From the NCBI GenBank assembly GCA_017480545.1, contig JAFVAI010000113.1:1-54116 (forward strand): 54,116 bases of DNA, read 5' to 3'. The notes beneath the pieces are model-generated. The model worked only from the letters and a program-made list of their open reading frames with translations. It was not told the DNA's origin and searched no databases. This document shows, in pieces, positions 35,027 through 43,969 of the stretch (its first letter is position 1; each line of letters opens with the position of its first letter). A program made the translations under genes and the position numbers. The DNA is from Schwartzia sp. (in: firmicutes) (GTDB lineage: Bacteria; Bacillota; Negativicutes; Selenomonadales; Selenomonadaceae).

Positions 35027-35809
35027 ATGGACGAGGAACAGGTTCGCGGCGCGGCGTTGGGCGGCACGGAAGTTCACGAAACGCCCCGAAAATGGCAATG
35101 GCTGTTCCAAGTGTTCGGCTTTTTGGGATTGGTTGCCGTGGCGGTCGCCGCTGTTTCCTATCTGCCCGTGTTCACACTCGGCTCGATTTCCATCGCGGGC
35201 AATTCTTACATCCCCGCCGAGGACATTTGCCGCATCGCCGGAATTTACAAGGGACAGCATATGTTCCAGGTGGAAACGGACAAGGCGGTGCAGAATCTCC
35301 GAAAGGATCTCCGCATCGAGCAGGCCGTCGTCAAGCGGACGTTTCCGAACGGCATCGTCATTGAAGTGGAGGAGCGACGTCCGGTCGCCTGCGTGGCCTG
35401 TGAATTCGGCTTCCTCGACCTCGATCGCGGCGGCATGGTGCTGAACGCTTACCGTGTCCGCCATTTGCAGACGATCCCGCTTCTGGTGGGCGTCGAGGTG
35501 CGCGACCTCTACATCGGGGATCAAATCAAGGACGGGCAGACGATGCTCGCGCTTTCGTATCTTTCGATGCTTGACGACCTGACGCTTTCGCAGATTGTCG
35601 AGGTGAGCCTTGCCGACCCGCAGCACGTGTTGGCGCGCACGACCAACGCGGCCGAGATTCGCGTCGGCGTCTTGGAGCGGCTGGAGGAAAAAGCGCAGTT
35701 GACGAAAAGCTTTCTCGAAGATCTCCGGGCGACGAAACGCCCCATCGAATATATCGATCTGACATACAAGAATCCAGTCATTCCGAAGCAGGAAGGCGGA
35801 CAAAAGTGA
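35027..35809 (+). CDS. ftsQ: Cell division protein FtsQ/DivIB
   Basis: A bitopic divisome protein. The 260-residue product has a short cytoplasmic N-terminus, a membrane span (about 27-48: FQVFGFLGLVAVAVAAV), a POTRA domain (SISIAGNSYIPAEDI to about residue 120, with FPNGIVIEVEERRPVA) and a beta-rich FtsQ domain. ATG 35027 has AAAGGAGGTG with ideal spacing. It is expressed in series with ddl and the DUF881 gene. Confidence 0.9.
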   Translation: MDEEQVRGAALGGTEVHETPRKWQWLFQVFGFLGLVAVAVAAVSYLPVFTLGSISIAGNSYIPAEDICRIAGIYKGQHMFQVETDKAVQNLRKDLRIEQAVVKRTFPNGIVIEVEERRPVACVACEFGFLDLDRGGMVLNAYRVRHLQTIPLLVGVEVRDLYIGDQIKDGQTMLALSYLSMLDDLTLSQIVEVSLADPQHVLARTTNAAEIRVGVLERLEEKAQLTKSFLEDLRATKRPIEYIDLTYKNPVIPKQEGGQK

Positions 35810-35825
35810 GGCGCATCGAAAAAAA

Positions 35826-36527
35826 ATGACAGCTTATAAACGGGGGCAATTTTCCATCGCTTTCGTCTGCATGGTGCTCGGCTTCATGTTGGCTCTGCAG
35901 TTTCGCATCGCGATGGATCAGAAAGCGTCTCTTCCGTACCAGAGGGTGGAGGAACTTTCCGCTCGCCTGATCGAGACCGAGAAAGAACGCGACGCCCTCC
36001 AGGAGCAGGTCGCGAACTTTCGGCAGGCCCAGCCGGCGCCCGGCGGCTCGGAAGGAGAGCAGATCCTGAAGGAGCTGCGCCTGCGTTCCGGCATGACGCC
36101 TCTCGTCGGTCCCGGCGTCGTCGTGACCATCGACGACAGCAAAATCCAGTCCAAGGCGGGCGAAAACCAGAATCTCTACATCATTCACGACGACGATCTC
36201 CTGAAGGTCATCAACGAGCTTCGGGCGGCGGGTGCGGAGGCGATTTCCGTCAACGGCCAGCGGCTCGTGTCGACATCGGAAATCCGCTGCGCGGGGCCGA
36301 CGCTTTCTGTGAATAATGTGCGTTCGGCGCCGCCGTATGAGATCCGCGCCATCGGCGACAGCGTGACACTGGAAAACGCGCTTCGCATGCGCGGCGGCGT
36401 CATGGAGACGCTGCAGGTCTGGGGGATCCAGCTCGAAGTCAAGGCGGCGCAGGAAATCGTCGTTCCCGCTTATAAGGGCGCGGCAAAATTCAGCTACGCG
36501 AAAGAAGCGGAGGAGGCGGCATCATGA
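35826..36527 (+). CDS. DUF881 family membrane protein
   Basis: The 233-residue product has one N-terminal membrane span (about residues 9-25), a coiled coil (about 38-68: VEELSARLIETEKERDALQE) and the extracytoplasmic DUF881 domain (GPGVVVTIDDSK, IHDDDLLKVINELRAAGAEA, SVNGQRLV). The family commonly lies between ftsQ and ftsZ in Firmicutes and Actinobacteria, paired with small basic protein. Exact function is unknown; a division role is inferred from position. It overlaps sbp by 4 nt. Confidence 0.9.
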   Translation: MTAYKRGQFSIAFVCMVLGFMLALQFRIAMDQKASLPYQRVEELSARLIETEKERDALQEQVANFRQAQPAPGGSEGEQILKELRLRSGMTPLVGPGVVVTIDDSKIQSKAGENQNLYIIHDDDLLKVINELRAAGAEAISVNGQRLVSTSEIRCAGPTLSVNNVRSAPPYEIRAIGDSVTLENALRMRGGVMETLQVWGIQLEVKAAQEIVVPAYKGAAKFSYAKEAEEAAS

Positions 36528-36859
36528 TCCTTGCTCTGCTCGGCCTGTCCGTCGGCCTGCTTTTGGGCAGTTTATGCCCGCTGACCATTCCGGTTACGTA
36601 TTCCAAGCTGTTTTCCGTCGCGCTGCTGGCCGCGTTGGACTCCGTTTTCGGCGGCTTCCGCTCGGCGCTCGACGACCGCTTCGACAACACGGTCTTCATG
36701 TCGGGTTTCTTTGTCAACGGCCTTTTGGCGGCGTTTCTCGTCTATGCGGGCGACCGGCTCGGCATTGACCTTTACTATGTCGCACTGCTCGCTTTCGGCC
36801 TCCGCATCTTTCAGAATCTTGCCATCATCCGGCGGTATTATTTGCGAAAGCATCGGTAA
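36524..36859 (+). CDS. sbp: Small basic protein, DUF1290
   Basis: A 111-residue integral membrane protein with three hydrophobic stretches (about 1-25, 28-42, 58-75) and a basic C-terminus (IIRRYYLRKHR). The DUF1290 pattern LLGSLCPLTIPVTYSKLFSV and ALDSVFGGFRSALDD is clear. The start overlaps the DUF881 stop (ATGA). It is the last gene before the separate ftsZ promoter. Function is unknown. Confidence 0.9.
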   Translation: MILALLGLSVGLLLGSLCPLTIPVTYSKLFSVALLAALDSVFGGFRSALDDRFDNTVFMSGFFVNGLLAAFLVYAGDRLGIDLYYVALLAFGLRIFQNLAIIRRYYLRKHR

Positions 36860-36922
36860 CGCGATATTGCAAATAAAAATCGAAGCAATACAGGACCACG
36901 ACCGGGGCGGATTAAAAATTCG

Positions 36923-36980
36923 CCATGAAAATTTCATGGAAAAAGCTAGGCTTGCATGAAACGAGCTTTCATAGTAGAAT
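36923..36980 (+). promoter_or_regulatory. ftsZ promoter with paired ATGAAA/TTTCAT dyads
   Basis: The -35 TTGCAT (36952-36957) and -10 TAGAAT (36975-36980) are 17 bp apart. Dyad 1, CCATGAAA-A-TTTCATGG, is at 36923-36939; dyad 2, ATGAAA-N5-TTTCAT, is at 36956-36972 inside the promoter spacer. Their centres are 33 bp apart, about three helical turns, as expected for two operators bound by one regulator. The regulator is unknown. Confidence 0.7.
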
Positions 36981-37062
36981 ATGAGGGATAAGACAGAAAT
37001 TTTCCATACGCGTTTGCGCGCGGCAGTTATAGGGCGATTTGGCTCGGCATGGAGGGGTATTT

Positions 37063-38205
37063 GTGATTGAATTGGACGAGGCGGTATTCAACGACATGGC
37101 CAAAATCAAGGTAATCGGCGTGGGCGGCGGCGGCTCCAACGCCATTGACCGAATGATTTCTTCCGGCTTGAAAGGTGTCGAATTCATCGCCATCAATACA
37201 GACGCGCAGGCATTGACGAAATCCCTTGCGCCCAAGCGTTTGCAGATCGGCGAGAAACTGACGCGCGGGCTGGGCGCGGGCGCGCGTCCGGAAATCGGCG
37301 CGGCGGCGGCTGAAGAAAGCCGCGATGAAATCATCGCGGCGGTGTCCGGCGCGGACATGGTGTTCATCACCGCCGGCATGGGCGGCGGCACCGGAACGGG
37401 CGCGGCCCCGATTGTCGCGGCGTGTGCGCGGGAAGCGAACGCGCTGACCGTGGGCGTCGTCACGAAGCCGTTCAAATTTGAAGGCAAGCGGCGTATGCTG
37501 AACGCGGATATGGGCATCCGCAATCTGAAGGAAGCCGTCGATACGATCATCACGATTCCGAACAATCAGTTGTTGCAGATTGTCAGCCGCAATACGCCGA
37601 TGATGGAGGCGTTCCGCATTGCCGATGACGTGCTGCATCAAGGTGTGCAGGGCATTTCCGACCTTTTGGTGGTGCCGGGTCTGATCAACTTGGACTTCGC
37701 CGACGTGCAGTCCATCATGAAGGAAGCCGGTACCGCACTGATGGGGATTGGCGAAGGCTCCGGCGACAACGCGGCGACGGCGGCGGCGCAGGAGGCGGTG
37801 CAGTCCCCGTTGCTCGAAATGTCCATCGAGGGCGCCCACGGCGTACTGCTGAACTTCACCGGTTCGGCGGATAAACTCAGCATTTATGATGTCAACGAGG
37901 CGGCGGCGGAAATCCAAGAGCAGGTTCATCCCGACGCGAATATCATCTTCGGCGCGGCTCTCGACGATACGTTGGGCGATACGGTGCGCGTGACGGTCAT
38001 TGCCACCGGATTCGACAACATCGAGGACACGGTGGGGGTTCCGGCACAGGCGGCCGCCAATCAGGCAGCGAATCCGCAGCCGCAGAATGCGCAGCAGCCC
38101 CGGCAGCCGAACGTGGCGCAGCCGCAGCAGGCTCCGCAGCCGGTGGCTCCCTTCGGAGGGAATTTCGATTCCCTGCAAATCCCTGATTGGTTGCGTCATA
38201 AATAA
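37063..38205 (+). CDS. ftsZ: Cell division GTPase FtsZ
   Basis: It forms the division ring. The 380-residue product has [15 protein letters not shown], the tubulin signature [10 protein letters not shown] (from Gly107), [15 protein letters not shown] and a long Gln/Pro/Asn-rich linker (about 318-365). The C-terminal peptide is IPDWLRHK, where partners usually bind. GTG 37063 has GGAGGGG at 37051-37057; upstream starts lack a site. No ftsA precedes it. Confidence 0.97.
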   Translation: MIELDEAVFNDMAKIKVIGVGGGGSNAIDRMISSGLKGVEFIAINTDAQALTKSLAPKRLQIGEKLTRGLGAGARPEIGAAAAEESRDEIIAAVSGADMVFITAGMGGGTGTGAAPIVAACAREANALTVGVVTKPFKFEGKRRMLNADMGIRNLKEAVDTIITIPNNQLLQIVSRNTPMMEAFRIADDVLHQGVQGISDLLVVPGLINLDFADVQSIMKEAGTALMGIGEGSGDNAATAAAQEAVQSPLLEMSIEGAHGVLLNFTGSADKLSIYDVNEAAAEIQEQVHPDANIIFGAALDDTLGDTVRVTVIATGFDNIEDTVGVPAQAAANQAANPQPQNAQQPRQPNVAQPQQAPQPVAPFGGNFDSLQIPDWLRHK

Positions 38206-38246
38206 TTTGGCGGTTGGCCGCGCCGTGAGGCAGCGGAGAAATTTCG

Positions 38247-38276
38247 GCGCGGCGGGTCTTTCCCGCCGCGCTTTTT
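38247..38276 (+). terminator. Terminator after ftsZ
   Basis: GCGCGGCGGG (38247-38256) pairs perfectly with CCCGCCGCGC (38262-38271), then TTTTT. Confidence 0.92.
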
Positions 38277-38301
38277 ATGAAGAATTTCGGAGGAAGCGTT
38301 T

Positions 38302-39324
38302 ATGAAACGGTATACTTCGCTCCTTTTTCTGGCGTTCGTCCTCGTGCTCGGCACGGTGCTCGGAGCGACGCTCCTTTCGGGGCATGCCGACCGCCCACCG
38401 GGCGGATCCGATCGAATGGTCACGGTTTACACGACTATGCCGCCGGAGCAGGCGGGACTTTTGGCTTCAGAGTATGAAAAGACGGCGAAGGTCGGCATCC
38501 GTTTTGTCCCCATGACGGGGGATGAGCTTGTAGGACGATTGCGGAAAGAGGGCAAACAACCGGGCGCGGATCTCGTGCTCGCCGACAGCGGCGTGATGAA
38601 AAAAGGGGCGGCGTTGGGCGCTTTCGTTCCGTATCTTTCGGAAGGGACGGACTCGGTGGCGGACGCGCTGAAGGACGAAGAGGGTGCGTGGACCGGTGTC
38701 TGGTATGACCCGGTCGTGTTTTGCATGAACAGCGATTATATGCGGAACTTGCCCCGGATTCCGGAGACTTGGGCGGAATTCGCCGCTTATCCCGATATGC
38801 GGGTAGGCCTGACCGATTTTCTCGCCGCCGACGCGGCGTCCAATCTTTATTTTACGATGATTTCCGTTTACGGCGAGCAGGAAACCCTGCGCCAGCTTTC
38901 GGCGATCCACCCGAAGGTTGTGCAGTACGTGAAATTCCTTTCCACGCCGGTTCGCATGGCGGGCATGGGCGAGGTGGACGCTTCCGTGGCCGTGCAGAGC
39001 GAAACCCTCCGCTATCTCGCGGACGGCTATCCGGTTCGCATCGTTTACCCGACGGACGGCACCGCCTATATGCTGACGGGCGCGGGCCTTTTGCGGGAAG
39101 GGCGGCCCCAGGCGCAGGAATTTTTCGAGTGGCTGCTCTCCGACGGCGCGCAGATGACGCTGCAACGGGAAAATGTGTTTTTCGTCCCCGCCAATCCAGG
39201 GACACTGGCCTACAAGCAATTTGCGGGCAAAAATGTCGTGCTGTTTGACGCGGCCCCGAACTTTACGGCGGAGGAGCGGGGCAAGCTGCTCGACCGTTGG
39301 CTGCAAAACGTGAGATTCAAATGA
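38302..39324 (+). CDS. ABC-type substrate-binding protein (iron/small-molecule type)
   Basis: The 340-residue product has an N-terminal signal segment (about 4-26) and the periplasmic-binding-protein family 1/AfuA-like pattern: VTVYTTMPPEQAGLLASEYE, ADLVLADSG, GVWYDPVVFCMNSD and a later YPTDGTAYM. It should bind a ligand outside the inner membrane and deliver it to an ABC importer, but no permease or ATPase gene is adjacent. The ligand cannot be decided from sequence. It starts just after the ftsZ terminator with GGAGGAAG upstream of ATG 38302. Confidence 0.82.
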   Translation: MKRYTSLLFLAFVLVLGTVLGATLLSGHADRPPGGSDRMVTVYTTMPPEQAGLLASEYEKTAKVGIRFVPMTGDELVGRLRKEGKQPGADLVLADSGVMKKGAALGAFVPYLSEGTDSVADALKDEEGAWTGVWYDPVVFCMNSDYMRNLPRIPETWAEFAAYPDMRVGLTDFLAADAASNLYFTMISVYGEQETLRQLSAIHPKVVQYVKFLSTPVRMAGMGEVDASVAVQSETLRYLADGYPVRIVYPTDGTAYMLTGAGLLREGRPQAQEFFEWLLSDGAQMTLQRENVFFVPANPGTLAYKQFAGKNVVLFDAAPNFTAEERGKLLDRWLQNVRFK

Positions 39325-39328
39325 AGGC

Positions 39329-39372
39329 AAACCACAAGTCCGGCAATCCTGTCGGCGGCTTGTGGTTTTTCT
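39329..39372 (+). terminator. Terminator after substrate-binding protein
   Basis: AAACCACAAG (39329-39338) pairs with CTTGTGGTTT (39359-39368), followed by TTCTTTT. Confidence 0.88.
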
Positions 39373-39497
39373 TTTGGCTTTCGCGATTCTTTTGCAATCC
39401 ATTTCTTTATTTTGCGTTCGTTTTTTGCTATACTTCTATATAAGTTTTGCCCGCCATTTTGCGGGCGCAAGGTTCTGGAATTTGGAGGGAGAAGCGA

Positions 39498-40826
39498 GTG
39501 AAAGCCGGTATTGTCAGCCTGGGATGCGCGAAGAATCTCGTCGATACGGAGGTCATGCTCGGCCTTTTGCGTCAAGCGGGGATTGAATTGACGAAGGAGC
39601 CGGGCGAGGCGGATATTTTGATCGTCAATACCTGCGCGTTTATCGAAACCGCGAAGCAGGAAGCCATCACGACGATTCTCAATATGGCGGAGTACAAGAC
39701 GAAGGGAAAGTGCCGTTCGTTGATTATCGCCGGGTGTCTCGGCCAACGGTACGGCCAGGCGCTGCTGGACGAGTTGCCGGAGGCGGACGCCATCGTCGGC
39801 GCGGGCGCGTGGGACCGCATCGTGGAGGCGGCGGAGGAAACGCTGCGCGGTCACAAGGCGGTCATCCTGGGGGACTCGAAGCTCGTCTACAACGCGCGTA
39901 CGCCGCGTATTTTGACGACACCCGGCTACACGGCGTATCTGAAAATCGCCGAGGGTTGTGACAACCGCTGCTCATTTTGCGCGATCCCGATGATTCGGGG
40001 GCGGTACCGCAGCCGTGCCGTCGAGGATATCGTCGAGGAAGCGAAACATCTCGCGGCGGACGGGGCCGTGGAGCTGAACCTGATCGCGCAGGACACGACG
40101 GCTTATGGGCGCGACCTTTACGGCGAGGCTTCACTGCCGCGCCTGCTCAAGGAACTGGTGAAAATCGACGGCGTCCGCTGGATTCGCTGCCTGTATTCCT
40201 ATCCCCGCTTTTTCACCGACGAGCTGATCGACACCATCGCTTCGGAGCCGAAGATTGCCAAATATGTGGATTTGCCGCTCCAACACGCCGACGATGGAAT
40301 ATTGCGCCAAATGCGCCGTCCCGACACACGGGCCTCGATGGAAGCACTGCTGGAAAAAATCCGCGCCCGGATTCCGGGCGTCGCGCTTCGTTCTACGTTC
40401 ATCGTCGGCTTTCCCGGCGAAACGGACGAACAGTTTGACGCGCTCCGGTCGTTTTTGGAGGAGCAGAGGTTCGACAAGGCGGGGATTTTCACATACTCGG
40501 CGGAAGAGGGGACGGCCGCGGCGGAGCTTCCCGGCCATGTGCCCGAGAACGTCATGCAGGAGCGGTACCATGCATTGATGAGCCTCCAGTGCAAGATTTC
40601 CGAGGAGATCAATCAATCGCTGGAAGGGAAGGAACTGGAGGTGCTCGTCGAGGGCCGCGAGGCGGATCAGGAAAATGTCGCTTACGGCCGCTCCCGGCGC
40701 GAAGCGCCGGAGGTGGACGGGCAGGTATTCATAGAAGGCTGCGGCGACGTGAAACCCGGCGATATAGTGCGCGTCCGCGTTTCCCAAGGCTTCACCTACG
40801 ATGTGGTGGGCGAGCCGTTTCCTTAA
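39498..40826 (+). CDS. rimO: Ribosomal protein uS12 methylthiotransferase
   Basis: A radical-SAM enzyme that methylthiolates Asp88 of ribosomal protein S12. The 442-residue product has the N-terminal UPF0004 domain (GIVSLGCAKNLVDTE, VNTCAFIETAKQEA), the radical-SAM cluster CDNRCSFC (Cys154, Cys158, Cys161), and a C-terminal TRAM domain. CAKNLVD and IETAKQEA distinguish RimO from MiaB. GTG 39498 has GGAGGGA at 39484-39490; frames further upstream are spurious. About 60 bp separates it from cinA. Confidence 0.95.
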   Translation: MKAGIVSLGCAKNLVDTEVMLGLLRQAGIELTKEPGEADILIVNTCAFIETAKQEAITTILNMAEYKTKGKCRSLIIAGCLGQRYGQALLDELPEADAIVGAGAWDRIVEAAEETLRGHKAVILGDSKLVYNARTPRILTTPGYTAYLKIAEGCDNRCSFCAIPMIRGRYRSRAVEDIVEEAKHLAADGAVELNLIAQDTTAYGRDLYGEASLPRLLKELVKIDGVRWIRCLYSYPRFFTDELIDTIASEPKIAKYVDLPLQHADDGILRQMRRPDTRASMEALLEKIRARIPGVALRSTFIVGFPGETDEQFDALRSFLEEQRFDKAGIFTYSAEEGTAAAELPGHVPENVMQERYHALMSLQCKISEEINQSLEGKELEVLVEGREADQENVAYGRSRREAPEVDGQVFIEGCGDVKPGDIVRVRVSQGFTYDVVGEPFP

Positions 40827-40889
40827 ATTCACGTTAAAACTCGCGGAAGCCGCGCACACTTCACGGGTTTTTCAGAGAGAAGGGCGATT

Positions 40890-42137
40890 ATGATTGCGGA
40901 GCTTGTGACGACGGGGAGCGAATTGCTGCTCGGGCAGATTGTCAACACGAACGCGGCCTATATGGCGCGGGAGTTGAACAAGGTGGGCGTCGATGTCTGT
41001 TTCCAGACGACGGTGGGCGACAACCGTGCCCGTATGAAAGAAGTTTTGTTGCACGCCCTGTCCCGCGCCGACCTTGTGATTACTTCCGGCGGCCTTGGGC
41101 CAACCCGGGGCGACATCACGAAGGAGGTTTCGGCGGAGGTCATGGGCCGCGGGATGGCGCTCAATGAGGAATGCGCGGCGCGCCTCCGGGCCGATTTTGC
41201 GCGTACCGGGCGGGAAATGACGGAGAACAATCTGCGGCAGGCCATGATTCCCGAGGGCGCGCATATTTTCGTCAATCACGCGGGCACCGCGCCGGGCGTG
41301 GCGATGGAGCGGGACGGCAAGCTGCTCGTCAATCTGCCCGGCCCGCCGTCGGAAATGAAGGACATGCTCCATCGGAGCTTGTTGCCGTATCTGGCGGAAA
41401 AATACGGCACCATTGCCGCCACCGTTTCGCGTGTGCTGCACACCTTCGGCATCGGGGAATCGAAGCTGGAAACGACCCTCGATGATTTAATCCTGGCGCA
41501 GAAAAATCCGACGTTGGCGCTGTTGGTTCGTCCCACGGGCGTCGTCGTCCGAATTACGGCGAAAGCGGAAAACGAGGAAGCGGCGCTGCGCCTCATTGCC
41601 CCGTTGGAAAAAGAAATCCGCGGTCGGCTCGGCAATTTTGTTTACGGCGCGGACAAAGAAACGATGGAAGAAATTGTCGGCGGGGAACTGAAAGCCCGCG
41701 GCCTTTCCGTGGCGACGGCGGAGTCCTGTACGGGCGGTCTTGTGGCCAGCCGTTTGACCGACGTGGCCGGGAGCAGCGGATACGTCCGGGGCGGCATCGT
41801 TTCCTACACGGATGCGGTGAAGGCGGAGGCGCTTGGCGTCAGCCGCGAGATGCTCGCCCGCGAAGGCGCGGTTTCCGAGCCGGTTGCGCGGGCCATGGCG
41901 GAGGGCGCGCGGCGCGTGCTGGGCGCGGATATTGCCGTCAGTACCACGGGCCTTGCGGGGCCGGGCGGCGGCACGGACAAAACGCCCGTCGGCACTGTCT
42001 TTCTCGCGGTGTCGGGCGAAGCCGGGACCGTCGCGGAAAAACATCTCTTCACGGGCAACCGCGCACAGGTCAAGTTCCGCGCGTCGCAGGCCGCGCTTGC
42101 GGCGCTCGGTGGATATATACGGAAGTGTGGAAAATGA
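40890..42137 (+). CDS. cinA: CinA, nicotinamide-nucleotide amidase / ADP-ribose pyrophosphatase family
   Basis: The 415-residue two-domain protein has an N-terminal COG1058/MoCF-like domain (VTTGSELLLGQIVNTNAAYM, TSGGLGPTRGD), a linker, and a C-terminal amidase domain (ATAESCTGGLVASRLTDV, GLAGPGGG, PVGTVF). Known members recycle pyridine nucleotides. It sits between rimO and a secreted protein, as often near competence genes in Firmicutes. A small CGCGG-AAG-CCGCG hairpin lies in the gap after rimO but lacks a convincing U-tract. Confidence 0.93.
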   Translation: MIAELVTTGSELLLGQIVNTNAAYMARELNKVGVDVCFQTTVGDNRARMKEVLLHALSRADLVITSGGLGPTRGDITKEVSAEVMGRGMALNEECAARLRADFARTGREMTENNLRQAMIPEGAHIFVNHAGTAPGVAMERDGKLLVNLPGPPSEMKDMLHRSLLPYLAEKYGTIAATVSRVLHTFGIGESKLETTLDDLILAQKNPTLALLVRPTGVVVRITAKAENEEAALRLIAPLEKEIRGRLGNFVYGADKETMEEIVGGELKARGLSVATAESCTGGLVASRLTDVAGSSGYVRGGIVSYTDAVKAEALGVSREMLAREGAVSEPVARAMAEGARRVLGADIAVSTTGLAGPGGGTDKTPVGTVFLAVSGEAGTVAEKHLFTGNRAQVKFRASQAALAALGGYIRKCGK

Positions 42138-42166
42138 TTTTTGGATATTTTGAGGAGGACTTTTAC

Positions 42167-42910
42167 ATGGACTGGAAAAAGACGATGAAAATGACCTTTG
42201 CGGCGGCGTTGGCGGCTTTTGCCCTCGCCATGCCGACGGCCTTTGCGGCGGAGGAAACGGGAATCACGCCCGGGGCGCCCACTGCGGAGGAGCAGGCGCA
42301 GATGACGCCGGAGGAGGCGTTGCAGGCGTATGTCGACAGCGGCTACAAATACACGAGCCAACGGTACGGCTATTCCATCGTTTGCCCGGTCAAGCCGACG
42401 GTCGTTCCGCTGAGCGTTCTGTTCGGGGATGCCAGTGAAAAAGGCGATGTGCTGATTTTCAAGAGCAACGGTTACGATATTGCTTACGGTTGGATTGTCA
42501 TGGTCGACGCCTTCGACGAGGCGACGATCCCGGCGGATATCATCAGCCAGCCGGAGGACAAGCAAAAGGCCTTCATTGAAAAGTTCATGGAAAGCTCTCC
42601 CTATGAATTCGTCCGGCTGACCGAGGTGGACGGGCGTTCGGGGGTTTACGCGGTCACGGCCAAGGAGATCGAGGTCGATACGAACGGCGACGGCAAGATG
42701 GACGAGGTCATGACGGCGGAGTCGCAGATGGTCAGGACGTTCTTCCGCGGCGCGTATGGCGGAAAGTTCGGCGTCATGCTGATGGACAACCCGCAGCTGA
42801 CCAAGGAGGGCATCGCGCTCTATCAATTCGGTGTACTGACTTTCCAGGAGTGGCCGACAAAGATGCAGAACGGCGAAAACGTCGGCAAAGACAAGAAAAA
42901 CAAAAAATGA
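42167..42910 (+). CDS. Secreted protein of unknown function
   Basis: The 247-residue product has a clean signal peptide (FAAALAAFALAMPTAFA, cleavage near residue 25). ATG 42167 has GAGGAGG at 42152-42158; the frame reaching back into cinA is not used. The mature part begins with a low-complexity acidic region, then GYKYTSQRYGYSIVCPVKP. It carries an isolated DTNGDGKMDEV segment, which resembles a dockerin/EF-hand calcium loop, but only one copy. I do not recognise the family. A terminator follows. Confidence 0.8.
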   Translation: MDWKKTMKMTFAAALAAFALAMPTAFAAEETGITPGAPTAEEQAQMTPEEALQAYVDSGYKYTSQRYGYSIVCPVKPTVVPLSVLFGDASEKGDVLIFKSNGYDIAYGWIVMVDAFDEATIPADIISQPEDKQKAFIEKFMESSPYEFVRLTEVDGRSGVYAVTAKEIEVDTNGDGKMDEVMTAESQMVRTFFRGAYGGKFGVMLMDNPQLTKEGIALYQFGVLTFQEWPTKMQNGENVGKDKKNKK

Positions 42911-42918
42911 GGATTGTT

Positions 42919-42950
42919 GACGCGGAGATGTTTCCCCGCGTCTTTTTTTT
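42919..42950 (+). terminator. Terminator after secreted protein gene
   Basis: GACGCGG (42919-42925) pairs with CCGCGTC (42936-42942), then eight T residues. Confidence 0.9.
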
Positions 42951-42979
42951 TGCGAAGAATCCGGATGATGTGGTATAAT
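42951..42979 (+). promoter_or_regulatory. Extended -10 promoter for PhzF-family gene
   Basis: TGGTATAAT ends at 42979, an extended -10 element with perfect TATAAT (42974-42979) and a weak -35. It lies 118 bp before the gene; the leader carries a GCGCGAA direct repeat and a segment looking like part of a tRNA D-arm. Confidence 0.55.
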
Positions 42980-43097
42980 ATGAGCACTTAGGGAACGCAA
43001 GCCGAAGGCGAAGCGCGAACTTAGCGCGAATATATGCCCTTGTGGTGTAATGGATCGAGTTCCGAGTGTATCGACAGCAAGGAGGACTGGCGTCAAG

Positions 43098-43880
43098 ATG
43101 AAACAATATGTAGTTGACGCGTTTACGGAGAAACCGTTTTCCGGCAATCCGGCGGCGGTTTGCGTGACGGAGGAAACGCTTCCCGAAGATTTTATGAGGA
43201 ACCTGGCGGCGGAAAACGGCCTTTCGGAGACGGCGTTTCTCGTGCGGGAAGGGGACGGCTGGCGGCTCCGTTGGTTCACGCCGGGGACGGAGGTCGACCT
43301 TTGCGGCCACGCGACGCTGGCCTCGTCTTTTGTGATGCTGAATTATTACGAGAAAGAAAAGGAAAGCGTACGGTTTTACACGAAGAGCGGGACATTGACC
43401 GTCGCGAGGAGGGACGGGCGGTATGAAATGGATTTTCCGCTCACGCCCCAAAGGGAGATACCGGTTACGAACCACATGGAGGCGGCTTACGGCGTCCGTC
43501 CCGTCAAGGCGCTTCTGGGAAAGGATCTCGTCTGCGTTTTTGCCGACGAGAAGGAAGTGCGGCGCATGACGCCGGATCAGATCCTGCTCCAAACGCTGGA
43601 CGGCAGGGTCCAAAATGCCACCGCGCCCGGCGCGGAAAGCGACTGCGTGTCGCGGAGCTTCGCGCCGAAGCTGTTCATTCCCGAGGATCCGGTTTGCGGT
43701 TCGGCCCATTGCCAAATCGCCGCCTATTGGGCCGAGACTGCGGGCAAGAAAGAAATTCACGCCTATCAGGCGTCAAAACGGGGCGGGCATCTTTATTGCC
43801 GGATGGCGGGAAACGGGCGCATCGCCATCAGCGGCGCGGCGGCGCTGGTATCCATCGCGGAAATCGCGCCGAAACCGTGA
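43098..43880 (+). CDS. PhzF-family isomerase
   Basis: A diaminopimelate-epimerase-fold enzyme of the PhzF/YddE family; substrate unknown. The 260-residue product reads YVVDAFTEKPFSGNPAAVC, then NGLSETAFLVR with the catalytic Glu44, WFTPGTEVDLCGHATLAS and PVCGSAHCQIAAYW, all standard. ATG 43098 has AAGGAGG 11 nt upstream; earlier in-frame starts are not needed. It is convergent with the LysR gene across a shared terminator. Confidence 0.9.
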   Translation: MKQYVVDAFTEKPFSGNPAAVCVTEETLPEDFMRNLAAENGLSETAFLVREGDGWRLRWFTPGTEVDLCGHATLASSFVMLNYYEKEKESVRFYTKSGTLTVARRDGRYEMDFPLTPQREIPVTNHMEAAYGVRPVKALLGKDLVCVFADEKEVRRMTPDQILLQTLDGRVQNATAPGAESDCVSRSFAPKLFIPEDPVCGSAHCQIAAYWAETAGKKEIHAYQASKRGGHLYCRMAGNGRIAISGAAALVSIAEIAPKP

Positions 43881-43888
43881 GACAAAAC

Positions 43889-43936
43889 AAAAAGGCTGCC
43901 ACAAGAAGAAATTTTTCTTCCCGTGGCAGCCTTTTT
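43889..43936. terminator. Bidirectional terminator between PhzF and LysR genes
   Basis: AAAAAGGCTGCCAC pairs with GTGGCAGCCTTTTT around an A/T-rich loop with inner AAGAAG/CTTCTT-type pairing. Confidence 0.93.
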
Positions 43937-43969
43937 GCGATTCGGGTTTTCTTTTTTACGATTGCGCGT

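Noticed and set aside
40845..40875. Terminator after rimO
   Set aside because: The CGCGG-AAG-CCGCG stem is short and not followed by a T-run at the right distance.
43035..43065. Segment GCCCTTGTGGTGTAATGGAT resembling the 5' part of a tRNA
   Set aside because: Only the acceptor start and D-arm resemble a tRNA; no anticodon arm, T-arm or matching 3' acceptor strand follows, so it is not called as a tRNA gene.
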